Made by a program: the position numbers and the translations under genes | Assembly: GCA_017591395.1 (NCBI GenBank) | Contig: WEDG01002890.1 | Coordinates: forward strand, 1-64,000 | Length of the DNA stretch: 64,000 nt | Source: Schistocephalus solidus | Lineage: Eukaryota; Platyhelminthes; Cestoda; Diphyllobothriidea; Diphyllobothriidae | Direction: 5' to 3' | Shown here: in pieces, positions 1 through 10,870 of the stretch | How positions within the stretch are numbered: position 1 is the first letter of the stretch | Layout of the letters: every line of letters begins with the position of its first letter | The notes under the pieces: generated by a model | What the model was told of the DNA's origin: nothing | The model's database searches: none | What the model saw: the letters and a program-made list of their open reading frames with translations, nothing else

Positions 1-93
1 ACAATTTATCTGCGGGCGAAGCTGTAAAGCGGCCACCATTCCTTTGACCATAATCAGAAAACGGACTGCAATTTTGTTTCTTTCCCCTCCCTT

Positions 94-109
94 CCCCCCC
101 CCCCCCCCA
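94..109. repeat. Poly-C homopolymer run
   Basis: An uninterrupted run of about 16 C follows a C/T-rich stretch. It is low-complexity sequence. I see no coding sequence in 1-490. Confidence 0.9.
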
Positions 110-489
110 CCCTGACAACCGTACAATTTGTTCTAATTACCCGCATATTTGGCTAAGTTACGCTTTGATACAAATTTAAAGGTCTGATGAGAATTTATCG
201 AAAGCTAACGTATGCTCGCCAAATCGTCTTTTAAATAGATCATTTTATAGAAATTCAAATTTTGTGGGGGTCTCGGGACGTAACCACGCTATATTCGAGT
301 GGTTGCTATACCTAAATGAAGCTTCAAGGTCTAGATATCTTATCACGTTCGTTATCTTCCGAAATATCGAAGAAAAAGAAGATGATGCAAATTCATAGAC
401 TAAAACGAGATGGAAACGATAAAGTTTCTGAAGCTTCGGTTCAAATATAATTCAGTCCATAAACTAGCCTTTGAATCCTCCTTATCCTC

Positions 490-605
490 TTCGGGAGATG
501 ACCAAAACAATATACAGACAGAATAACCTTACCGACAGAGACAAGGAAGACTAAAATAGTCAGTTCTGTCTTATAAGCCGTCAGCAGACAGTCATATACA
601 ATCCC
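490..605 (-). repeat. SINE-1, decayed copy
   Basis: On the minus strand this reads as a diverged version of the SINE-1 body: a CTGCTGACGGCTTATAAG segment, an altered GAAx box, and a tail ending in TTGTCTCTGTCGGT. The hammerhead-like core is broken (CTGCTGA instead of CTGATGA). It is identified by comparison with the copies at 5.4 kb and 22.5-23.2 kb. Confidence 0.55.
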
Positions 606-654
606 CATAGAGAAACCCGAGGCTAATAACGCGTCCTATGGAGATTGTTTTTGG

Positions 655-1030
655 TATCCACCCCGAAATTTTCATGAAAATTACGTCGAAAAAGATCGGT
701 GTTTGCACGTGATACTCATTCTACAAGTAAGTAGTGCTAAAATTTATATGAACTTCGTATGGCAAATGTTTTATGACGTAGTCTCGACATAAGTACTAGA
801 TAAAGTCCAAGGCAGGTATTTCGCCGATCTTTCTTTTGCTGTGTGATGCAACTTTAAGCGGTTGGGTTTCTCAATGGATCATCCACCGTTCACTATGGAG
901 TTTCTGGCATATGAACTCTGAAGAATACTCCAATTATGTCGAACTCCTCTTTGCTGTGTCATACAGCAGAAGAAACATCGGTAAGCGCGTATCTGGGCTT
1001 TTAGCTTGTACCTATATATATTGAAGTTGA
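655..1030. repeat. HHR-repeat remnants, head to head
   Basis: Two decayed pieces of the hammerhead-bearing repeat face each other. About 655-850 is the minus orientation (CCCCGAAATTTTCATGAA start, GATCGGCGAAATAC core). About 850-1030 is the plus orientation (GAAACATCGGTAAGCG core, then CTGGGCTTTTAGCT). Neither retains a complete catalytic core. The 62-codon ORF at 836-1024 lies inside the repeat and is not credited as a gene. Confidence 0.5.
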
Positions 1031-1339
1031 ATACGTTCTATGGGAAATGGAGCTTTATTGCGTTAATTTTCAACAACGGTTCTCCGGGTTGTCGTCAGAC
1101 GCAGGTGGGTAGCAAATGTGACAAAAAACAGTTAACATCGTAATTACGCGAAAAAAATCGATACTGGCGTGAACATTGGCACCATTGAGCGGCCGCCGTG
1201 TGTATCAGCCTGTCCTGATTGGTTCTCGTTTCTTTTATTTCTCCTTGAGATTTCTGTACACCGCATCCAACTCGATGTGTCTGTCGATGCATGACGCATC
1301 CGAGTGCATCGCCTCGAGGAACTCTCGACCTTTTTTGAA

Positions 1340-1515
1340 GGGACAGGCGGCTAATAAGCCAGAAATGGCCATTCCGGTCTCCCTTGTCTTTGTCGGTTCC
1401 AAATTAACAACATATGCTTCACGTCGCTATGCGACTGCCTGTGAGTACTCTAGTCTGAGTTCCAGGGCACAACGGAACATAAATGTTCCTTAAGCAGATC
1501 GGTGAGCCACACACT

Positions 1516-1585
<70 letters not shown>
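1340..1585 (+). repeat. SINE-1, 5'-truncated, with TA tail
   Basis: The copy starts inside the hammerhead-like segment. CTGATGA is missing, but GGCTAATAAGCCAGAAATGG and the following stem I strand are present. It continues through TTGTCTTTGTCGGTTCC and the 3' body (CGTCGCTATGCGACTGCC, GTTCCTTAAGCAGATCGG) into a TA microsatellite at about 1519-1585. The same order at 5.4 kb shows that the TA tract belongs to the element's 3' end. Short ORFs here are repeat shadows. Confidence 0.75.
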
Positions 1586-3078
1586 CTCCAAAATGGTAGA
1601 GCGATGTATATTCAATTGAACAGAAGTAGACTGAGTTGCATTAAATACCCAATCTGCAGCGACCTAGACTGACAGATGGTTAGGAACTGATGAACTTCGG
1701 TTCGATGAAGTGCTTATGATCCCTCTGGTAGACGACAGTGGTGGAACATCAGTGCCATGCATATACGCATTGTTGTGTTTCCGGCCCCAGCTGATGGTCA
1801 GAATTATGATTGGCTGACTGAAGGTAAATAAGCCCAAACATGTCTGTATCGATCTTCTGTATCGATCGTCGCACTCTGCTATTATAGCTTGGCCCACTTC
1901 GGCCTGGAAGGTGATTGGCCTCTTCACGACTCCTGTCACCAATACGAATCTGGTTTGTTTCGAGAAGCAAATAGATCGGTGTGCGTCTGTTTCTAAGTGA
2001 ACAATTTTATGAGAAATAATCCGATCTTAGGTCAAAATTATCGAACAGGTTTCTAAACATAACTTGGTCGGTAGATGACCTCGCGTGTATAGTACTTTCT
2101 AAGGGGACAGGGCCATTTAAACTGCGTTTTAATAGGTAAATTTAGAAAGGCTGGCAGAAACAGGTGTAACGTTTGCCAAACTATACAAAGTGTCGATGAT
2201 TTAAAACAAGACCTCAAACTAACAGCAATGTTTCTGACCCAACGGGGCGGTAAAGAAAACCTTGTGTCTGAGAATGAAAAAAAGACGTAAAAGCTACGAA
2301 AGAAAAGCACCACAAACTTTCTACTTAATAAGTACGATCAGAAGAACCTGCCCACCCTAATTAGCATTTAAGCTGCACGCTGGGCTCCCAGTAGTCAGCC
2401 GTATGAGGGAAATAGACACATGTTGTGAGATTGATATCAACTGTGATTGGAGTGACTGGCATGATCATTTCTGTCCGATGCGCCCTCACCACGTTCAGAC
2501 TCAGAAAGGCTCATGGTTCAAACAACTGTCCCTTTGCTCATTTATTCACGAGTAAAGAGTGGAACTATGGAACAATATGGGCCCGTTAGCTTTCTATAAT
2601 GACATCCATGAAATGATAAGTCCACGTGCAATTGAATATTACTGAGTTCCGCCTGCAGGAGCCGATTCTTTTGCTCATGATTTGAGCGCTTGACACATTA
2701 TTCGGGTTTACCCAGACTACTGGTTTAGACAGGAGAGATTTATACTAGCAAATGGGTCAGAAATTATAAATCGGGTCTTCCTCGTCCTTAGCAGCATTCC
2801 TGATACTTTGGCCAATATAGATCTACAATGTCGGCTTAAAACCATGGGTTTGACATCAATTTAAGAGAAGACTACGGTGAAACGCAGTGGGAAATTGTCG
2901 TTTTGTGAAGGCATCTTAGAATTATAGATCCAGTACTGCTTAATTGCAAGTCCATCAGTTTGGAGCCTTCGCTCAAAAAATATCATAAGCTGGTATTTGG
3001 TTTTAGTAATCATGTAATTTAAATGTACGCACTTCAACCTAAACTATACATTTTTGTCCGTCAAACGCGTGAAATGAT
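1586..3078. other. Unassigned, no gene supported
   Basis: Several short overlapping ORFs occur on the minus strand (1664-2313), but none shows a recognisable domain, biased composition or splice context. I see no repeat matching the other families in this window. Confidence 0.4.
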
Positions 3079-3120
3079 TTAGCACATCAAAGGTGTTTCG
3101 TTCAAAATACCGAAACTTAC

Positions 3121-3865
3121 AGTAAACTGCTCCCCGGGATAAAACCGAAGATCGTTAGTCAAGACGTACGCAGGCAGACTCCATCTCTCTTCCGTCGCTC
3201 CAAATGACGTTGTTTCTACGTTCTCTTCGAGACGACTCACTAGGGACTGTAGAGGAACATCGAACATAGCAACGAGACTGGCTGGAGGTGGTGCAGCGGA
3301 GGAAATCCGTCTAGTAATCACATCCAGAAGACTCTGACGTTTACAGCTGATCTTGCCCTCAGTGGCCGTGGAACCCTTTCTGGACCTCGGTGTGTCACTG
3401 GGCGGCCTATCTACTACGATCTCTACAATTTCAGTATTCTCGCTGGCCCAAAGATTGGACACTGAAATATTAATAAGTGATCTGGACTTTGGCGCTTTGG
3501 ATATGTTCTCCGACTCATCCTCATCATCATCTGCGAAGTCGTCATCGATAGCTCCCACGTATTCCCCCAATCCCAAGTTTCCATAATATCCGACCTTCTG
3601 GGCTGGACCAGGTTTTCGGTCCACGGGTGTAACGCCCATTCCGCCAGTCTGCGCGGCATCCTTACCAGAGTTGTGTTTCAGCCACTTCCAAATCTTCGAA
3701 ATAGTTGAGGCCGCAGGAGGCTGCTCGCCATCTTCAACAGGGATTGCCGAAAGGTTACTCATGCTTTTGTAGCCACGAGAGGGGATCTCGCTGCGAGCTC
3801 GACTATAACCAAGTTTGTTCTTCTCTTGCTCCACGTTTCGGAATCGTTTTCGTGATCGAGAATCC
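3121..3865 (-). CDS. Probable internal exon, acidic/basic protein, unidentified
   Basis: A long minus-strand open frame ends at PGEQFT and is followed at once by GTAAGT, a consensus splice donor (3120-3115). The open frame is about 270 codons; the stretch used here is about 248. It has a basic N-terminal part (RSRKRFRNVEQEKNK), a Ser-rich middle, an acidic cluster (DDDFADDDEDESEN) and a Leu-rich end. This looks like real coding sequence rather than repeat, and no mobile-element motif is present. If a 68-nt intron (GTATTT..AATAG, 3933-3866) is removed, it joins the upstream frame at 3934-4148 in phase. I do not recognise the family. The ATG at 3898-3900 could instead be read as a start, but the in-phase splice makes an internal exon more likely. 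Confidence 0.5.
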
Positions 3866-3933
3866 CTATTTCGTTCATAATTTGCAACCCGGTTCTGCAT
3901 CGTAAGTTTGGTCGCGGTGTCAGCGGTAAATAC

Positions 3934-4148
3934 AGCGTAGTGCCTAGCTCCGCTTCTTCGGCGAGTTCACGTATGTGTGGGATCACGTCGTAGCGTGCTT
4001 TTGTAAGACGTAAAAACTCCGCCGTGTCGAACGCGCATGCAGTAATTTTCTCGACATCTAATTGGCTGGTTGACTGTGAGTCCTTCGTGTGCATGACTGG
4101 GTGTGCCAATAGAGGGTCGGCAGGCGTGCCTGGCGCATTCGGCTTAGC
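3934..4148 (-). CDS. Probable upstream exon of the same unidentified gene
   Basis: The minus-strand frame is open from a CTAG acceptor-like site at about 4149 to 3934. It encodes a well-composed segment rich in Glu, Asp, Leu and Ile, including DVEKITACAFDTAEFLRLTK and RYDVIPHIRELAEEAELGT. The frame runs on past the proposed donor to a stop at 3759, in a different register from the 3121-3865 exon. A GT..AG intron of 68 nt would reconcile the two frames exactly. An alternative is an indel in the assembly. No domain recognised. Confidence 0.42.
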
Positions 4149-5335
4149 ACATGCAGATGGCTAGACAGCGTCATCGATCACAAGGCACAAGTGAGCAGGG
4201 CAGATGAATAACCACAGGAACTGTAAAGAAACTGCATTCTAGGCCGTAACACGCACCCATTCTAGGGCCTAGCCAAAAGAGGGAGGACAACGCCCACAAT
4301 ATGGGATGCACAACGGAGGTAATGGAATGCAATTTAGAGCAGTGATTATTCTTTTACACTTTAGCAATGTCTATGGTAAGCGTGCCAGAGAGTCGGTTGA
4401 AGTCAGTAGTGCGTATTAGGGATCATGGTTTACAAACTCACACTCAACGAATCTCGTTAAAAGTGAGTTCAATTAGCATACTAAAGAAACAGCTGAAAGA
4501 AAGGAACAGGGGAGTCCCAGGAAGCAGTTCAGGAGAAGATGATGTGATCACGGGAACAAGAAGTTTATTGGCCTGCCGTTTCGGACTCTCACTCGAACTC
4601 ATCATCAGGGACTGTCACTGATAAGTGTCTACGACAAGCTCCACAGAATCAGTGCCTGTCAGGCTCCCCATGAAAATAAATGAGCAGGTCAAGCTTCAAT
4701 ATGGCAGTTTTTAAACGTTTCAATTTTCCTTACAAACAGTCAATACAGCTAAACTGTGAAGGGTTTTGCGGATCCTGCCAATGCCTAGGAAGTGTGACTG
4801 AAAAAGAAACAACTTCGAAGGATCCAAAACCTTCTTCGAGAGAACGGGTATCCGGACAGATTTATTACAAAGAATATGACCGCAAGACCAGAGAAAACCA
4901 CCACACTTACTACAGAAAAGAAAACCTTATTGCTCAAAGTCTACCTTCAAGGAAATGTGGCATGTGAACTTTTGAGAAGACACCTTGACTAAGTCATCTC
5001 ACGAACCTGCCCAGTGGCGAAAGTTCGGATATTATTCTCAGCCAACTTGGTTTTAAACGGAGAAGTTTGTCACCTCAGACCACCTCTATGATATGTACTC
5101 AATTACTTGCTACTGTGGAGCAGGTTATTTTGTCGCACGAGTCGGCGCCGAGCTTGCTTGTTCTCTGCATCAGTTAACAAACAGATCCACGTAAACATAA
5201 TCCTCCCTAAACTGACCCCATCACCGGTTGTTAATGTCCCTTTTGGCGTCCATGGCGCCCCTCACTATAACTGCCGGCTAAACCCCTACTAGCATAAAGA
5301 TCGACGAGCTTACCTACGTCCCATTTCCAGTCATA
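4149..5335. other. Unassigned; two small plus-strand ORFs not credited
   Basis: ORFs at 4367-4621 (84 codons) and 4680-4967 (95 codons) have no recognisable motif. The second has three closely spaced Cys (CEGFCGSC) but no further zinc-binding pattern. 5' exons of the minus-strand gene could lie here, but I could not place a splice site pair with confidence. Confidence 0.3.
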
Positions 5336-5339
5336 CCCA

Positions 5340-5705
<366 letters not shown>

Positions 5706-5929
5706 CGTTCCTCATCTCCTGAAGAAGACGAAGAAGAAGAGGGGCGAGTTCATGGACCAAATTGTATTTGTACTGACGTTTCGAAAGCCTTCTCGCTTCC
5801 ATCATCAGAGTAAAGTGCTTGCTGCTCCTGGTGGTCTTGAGTTAGTCAGTCTTGCCGCGTGCCTCGTATTATATCCATGGTGGACGCGTGAACTTTGACC
5901 TGCCCGACATGGAGTTAAGTGACCGACAC

Positions 5930-6185
5930 ATGACCTTTGAGGGTAAGACCCGAAAAATTAATATTCCAGTCATTTAACTGCATGTCCTGCCCATAGTAAT
6001 TTCAGAAATTATTTCCTCTTTTATTATCTGGAGTCCACATAAAAGAAACCACAAAGAGAACTCTGGGGGACCCACTGAGGAGCCGAACGTCTCGTTGATG
6101 CGTCAACTGGCAGCAGAAACATCGGCGAAACACGTGTCTGTGCTTTTAGCTCGAACCTATGTTGGAAGGACGGTATAACGCCATT
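5930..6185 (+). repeat. HHR-repeat, plus orientation
   Basis: Starts with the diverged block TTTGAGGGTAAGACCCGAAA and continues through CATGTCCTGCCC, ATAATTTCAGAAATTATT and TCTGGAGTCCACATA to the hammerhead core, then TGCTTTTAGCTCGAACCTAT. It is collinear with the 17.99-18.42 kb copy. The minus-strand 93-codon ORF over it (6024-6305) is a shadow. Confidence 0.75.
6071..6142 (+). ncRNA. Hammerhead ribozyme motif, canonical core
   Basis: CCCA (6071-6074), CTGAGGA (6075-6081), stem II GCCGA ... ATCGGC closed by a G-C pair, GAAA (6127-6130), stem III A-T and C-G around ACGT, cleavage triplet GTC with C17 at 6138, then TGTG as the distal stem I strand. CCCA/TGTG has one mismatch, so stem I is weaker than in the 18.13-kb copy. 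The apical hairpin of stem II is also partly decayed (GTTGATGCGTCAACTGGCAG). The catalytic core itself is complete. Confidence 0.7.
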
Positions 6186-6189
6186 GCTA

Positions 6190-8890
6190 TATACAAATTG
6201 CTTACAAATTTCTAAAAAAGAAACCGTAAAACTAAATCCATCGCTGTTTACATGAAAACACTGGGATTTCTCATATATGCTTTCACCTGTATTTCTTGGA
6301 AGCAAAATCCAATTGCGGTTTCCACAGGGGATTTATTTGAGAATTTTCATGCTAATAACAGAGCACGCACAAACAAGAACTTGTTATCTGTGAAATTATA
6401 TAGCACAGGAAATGACTTGAATCTCTAGAAATCATCGATTTCGCCTAAACCCAGTCTCTTTCATTCATAAAGCAGAACTTAAATGAATACTGCTTCAGCT
6501 AAAGGCTTTTTTGCTTCAAATACATTAAACAAACAACAATAACAATACAAAATATACGTCATCCTACCCACTCAAATTTCGATCATGACATTTCATTAGT
6601 TATCTCATATAACTAGATTTTTAAAAATAGTCTTCTATCCTTCACAATAGAAAGTAGTTTTTGATTTCCAAATTAACCGACCGGCTTGAAGGTACCTGAA
6701 GTTTTGGTGCCTTATTATTGTTAATTGATATTAAGAGAGTTTAATTATACTTATAACGCAGAATCCATGCGTGTCTAATATTTCGGGACTATTTCGAATC
6801 TGTCCAAATGATACATTTTTTTCAAACAGAAATGTTGATTGTTCCAGGTTTAAAGGTTGACAAAGTGTTATCTTCTACACTTTTGTCTTTTTATGTATAA
6901 CCTGGGCCTGCTCCCTCCATATATCTGAGATAATCTTATAAAAGTACCGGCGGCGGTGTATTTTTTCGTAGGGATTGATTTTTTACCATGTCCTATTATT
7001 GGCTGGTCGAATACGCTTTCGGACTTAATTGAAGACTTGGGCGATTTTTGAACTGAATTTAAATTGCAATTCATTGCAAAACTTGTGAATCTTTTACCCA
7101 AATTCAATAACTAGGACTTTTATTCAGCCGGACTCCTTACGTAAAGTTTCGGAGCTAGGGAGCATTAAACACAATCATCATAAATCGCCCTATGTACACC
7201 AGGATGCTGGTTTTGGGTCAAGCAACTTGTTAGTCCTGATGTGAATATTTAACTCGATAAAATAGCAGTTTCAGGTGTGTAAACCCTTGAGCCACGTTTC
7301 GCCCATAAAAGCTTTTGGCGACAGGCAAGGGTACAGTAACAGGCATAATTCAGTGTTGCTTTTTTCCAGCCTCAAACTGCAGTTTTGAGGACGTCTATGA
7401 AGGGAGAATAGATAACCTGTTGGCTGTCTAGTTGTTCTTGTCATCTTGAGTAAGGTATGGCCTGCATTCCGCCGCAGTCTTAAAAACACAATGTGTCAGC
7501 TTATTTTATTGACTTTACAATAGCGGCTAAGTTGCTCACTCAAACAGCGCAGTTGTAAAGGCAGACCGTATACATGGCGCTAATCTAAAAGTATGTATAG
7601 GCTGTCTATGTATGCATGAGACGCCATCAGGAAATTTCAGTGGTCACTTGTTACAGACATGCTAGCAAGGCGCTTTGGGTAGTTTACGACTTATACTGCG
7701 CCCGTTAAAGGTCAATGCAAGCTATGTAATGCAGTGCATTGTGTATTATTTCCAACCCTAATGCCATGTTATTCCCTCGTTGTCAATAAAGGTTTCAGGT
7801 GCAAATCGTCAAGTGTGACGCATTTCAGCACGACAAAGCAGTCATGTTTAGACACCCCCACTTTCATCATTTTAAAACCTCCGGCCTATGTAGATCAGTG
7901 CTGATGCGCTAATAAAAAACATTCAGTAACATTTTGTATGTTTTCTAATCGTTTTGATGATTCAGAACTGTTTTTGGGAAGTAGTATGATACGTCATGCT
8001 TTCCTGCAAAAGGTGCTGAAATCAGGATTATTTGCTGGTCTTGTTTTATTGCACGCTCTGTATTTGTTTTCTTTTTAAATGAGTTAGGTAGCTATTCGTT
8101 AGGGTATTCAGATGTTGCACAGTCACGTAGTATTTTTCGATAAAACAAACACCAGTCAGCTGATTTACATGGTACGATGCCACTGTTTGAATAAAAAAGA
8201 AATGTGTTGCAGTTTTCTTTCCTAAATGAAGGGAGCTTGAACAGTTTAGGAGAAAATAGGTCCTTTGTTTAAATATTTAAAAAAATTAAATTTCGTATTT
8301 TTGAGGCATGTTTGTTTTAGGGCATAACAACCCGCATTTAGCCAGCATAGTTCAAGCGGGAGGAGTGCACACATTCATGTCCTACTCTGTTTTGTCTTCG
8401 CAACGAAAGTCAAATATGCGATTTCCTAAGTTAGTAGGTAGAAACTCTGGGCTCCATGCTTATACTTAGAATCCACTGAGTCGTTTGCACTTCAGCTCGA
8501 GTCGAGGTAGATTTAACCATAAATGGATGGGAACCTATGTGCAGGGTGGAGTGCTGGCACTTGAGTGCATGATAACAACAACAAAAACCATCCTTCACCC
8601 TCCCCTCCGACAACCTCAACCACGTAGTTGTGTGACGGTGAGGTGAGCAACATATTGAACTTCAGACTGCATTACTGGAGACTATAGAAAACTCATGACG
8701 ACCTATACATTTGGCCCCTTATCGGTAAACGCGTCGTACAGGGGTTCACCTAATGAATGCAATGTCTTTTCAGGGCCCTATCTGAGTTCTCTAGCTTGGT
8801 ACATTAATGTTGGCCGTCTGTCGATTGGGCAGTGAACGCACGATTCGAAATAAAATGAGAATTCCAGGAAGCTGAGGAGAGTAAGGGGAC
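6190..8890. other. AT-rich unassigned DNA
   Basis: I see no ORF with family motifs, no splice-bounded exon and none of the window's repeat families. Short minus-strand ORFs at 6868-7107, 7271-7489 and 8431-8619 and the plus-strand ORF 8899-9177 just beyond have no recognisable features. Confidence 0.4.
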
Positions 8891-9216
8891 GCATTTGCTT
8901 GGAATCGGAAATTCATTCGCCTGACGTTCAGGATTCTCTGTTGCATACATCATCAGAAAAGACCAGAGACGGGCTAGGTGGACGCATTATTTCCAGAATG
9001 CCAATACCATTCCCCCCAGCTCTCGGCTACGTCTTCAATTTCGGCCAAGTCAACGTGCTTACGAGGTCTTTGGGTTGTTTTATAGTTGAGAAAATTTCCA
9101 ATAACAAATTCGAGGGAAAATTTGGCGAGCAGGTCCTCGTCAGGTCCATTCAGTTATATCGTTCTAATGCCAAGTAAAATATGTGAGCAGGAAGAAAAAA
9201 TCGTGCGGTTGTCAGG

Positions 9217-9425
9217 GTGAGGGGGGAGTACAAAAGTGCGGTGAGAGGGGGGAGGTGAGAGGGGAGAGGGAGGGAGGGAGGGGGAGGTACAAAAGTGCGG
9301 TGAAAGGGGGAGGTGAGAGGGGGAGAGGGAGGGAGGGGAGGGGGGAGGTACAAAAGTGCGGTGAGAGGGGGGAGGTGAGAGGGGGAGAGGGAGGGAGGGG
9401 AAGGGGGAGGTACAAAAGTGCGGTC
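9217..9425 (+). repeat. Purine/G-rich minisatellite, about 60-bp period
   Basis: The anchor GTACAAAAGTGCGGT recurs at about 9228, 9287, 9348 and 9410 (spacings 59, 61, 62). It is separated by G/A-only sequence made of GAGAGGGGG and GAGGGAGGGAGGG blocks. The plus strand therefore has multiple G-runs with quadruplex potential, and the tract is a polypurine mirror-like sequence. ORFs of 70-95 codons on both strands are by-products of the repeat. Confidence 0.9.
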
Positions 9426-9859
9426 ACTCAGCGTCAAGGGGACGATGGTCGCCGGAGAAGGTAGTTGTCTGTGGGCGACTGAATTGGTGGCTTTCAGACA
9501 TGGTTACTGTGGTGCCTGTATTAAGTTCTTTTGAGCGCACAGAACCGGCACTGCCGAAGGGATTTCGAATAGCTCGAGGGAACCTTATTAATCCCCCGGA
9601 CGGCCTCTTTGGCCTTTACGTGCTGATGTGTGTCTAGCATATGGGCAAGAATTAAGTTTTTTATATTCTTTATTTGACCCTTTCCTTGCAATACTGGAAG
9701 GTCTTATCTTATTCTTTTGCACAAATGCCAGCTCGTGTGACCAATATATTCCGATCCATAAGAGCAGGTAAAACAATAAATGCACATAGAGGTGATCTGC
9801 GCTGGTAGTTTTTCCTTGCCCTCCCCGCATAGGTTAAGAGTTATCGAGAACAGTGCATG

Positions 9860-10870
9860 GGCATCGGCAGCTGGAAAGGTACTTGATACAGATTAACTTA
9901 CACGGCTTCTTGAGAGTTCACTTGATGCGTCCGCTTGAAATAGTACCCCGATAAAGAATCATTTCTTGCCTTCTGTTAGAACCCGGAGGTTCGGCGGTCT
10001 TTCGGTCATGCTCTTACCAACAAATCGATCTGGAAACCCGCTCTGTTGCAAAATGCTTTCTACAATCTACAAGCGGCCGAGCAGATCCTTTTCACCTTCT
10101 GTGTTAAACAGCGCACTAAATTACTTAAAAGGTTTAGCGGCATGAAACTCCCAAAAGGATATTTGCCCTGATAACGTCTTCTTGCGATAGAGACTACGTC
10201 GAATACTCCCGTCAGATCTTCTACTCAGAAGCACATCCAGAAAAGGGAGCGATTTGGACTGTTCTTATTCAAGTGTAAATTAGATTGTCGGGTTGCCAGT
10301 TTTATGGTATACATTAGAGCTCAAATATTAGTTTGTTCGGGTGCAACCGTAAATCTATCATCCACATAGCACCCATAATATTTTAGAGGGTTTATCTATG
10401 GACGAAGCCGGAGAGAGTACCCATGAATTTATTCGACAGAAGCTGTTCAAATAACTAACCCCTAGCAACTCCGCTTAACTGTCTGTACGGGTTGTCGTCA
10501 AACGGGAACTGCGCTTTTAAGGTATATCTTAATAAAAATTCATTGAGCGCATTCACTGGTATTCCTATATCCTGCTGATAGCACGCGATTAATTCACAGA
10601 CGTAGTTGACTATTTCTGTGACCGGCATGTTTGCAAAAAGAGACGAGACATCCAACAAAAACATCCTCATACCGTTCAGGTCGAGGTCTTTCACGCCGTT
10701 AACGAATTCAAGGATATCTCGGTCGCTATGTGGTGCTAGCCAATACTGTACAGGTTTCAGTTTGTCCGCTAGCCATTTTCCTATCTCACGGTACGGTGGG
10801 TTTCTCGTATCTAAGATGTGACGAACGGGTGCGCTATATTTGGGATCTTCGGTAAGGAGTATAATTGAGA
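9860..10870 (-). mobile_element. PLE-A: decayed Penelope-like retroelement
   Basis: On the minus strand, conceptual translation in shifting frames gives the reverse-transcriptase core of Penelope-like elements. At 10455-10694 it reads FLLDVSSLFANMPVTE and later PYRQLSGVARG. Then come YVDDRFTVAPEQ near 10,360, LFWMCF (degenerate LPFLD-type block) near 10,230, and a KRIC-like block near 10,090. Upstream, 10,695-10,860 reads as the finger region (LTEDPKYSAPVRHILDTRNP). Stops and frameshifts are frequent, so the copy is dead. The GIY-YIG endonuclease domain is not detectable. Confidence 0.7.

Noticed and set aside
4680..4967. Small Cys-containing ORF as a zinc protein
   Set aside because: Only CEGFCGSC is present; no second pair of ligands and no homologous copy or exon signals.
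9150..9464. Pro/Leu/Ser-rich and Gly/Arg-rich ORFs
   Set aside because: By-products of the G/A minisatellite on either strand.
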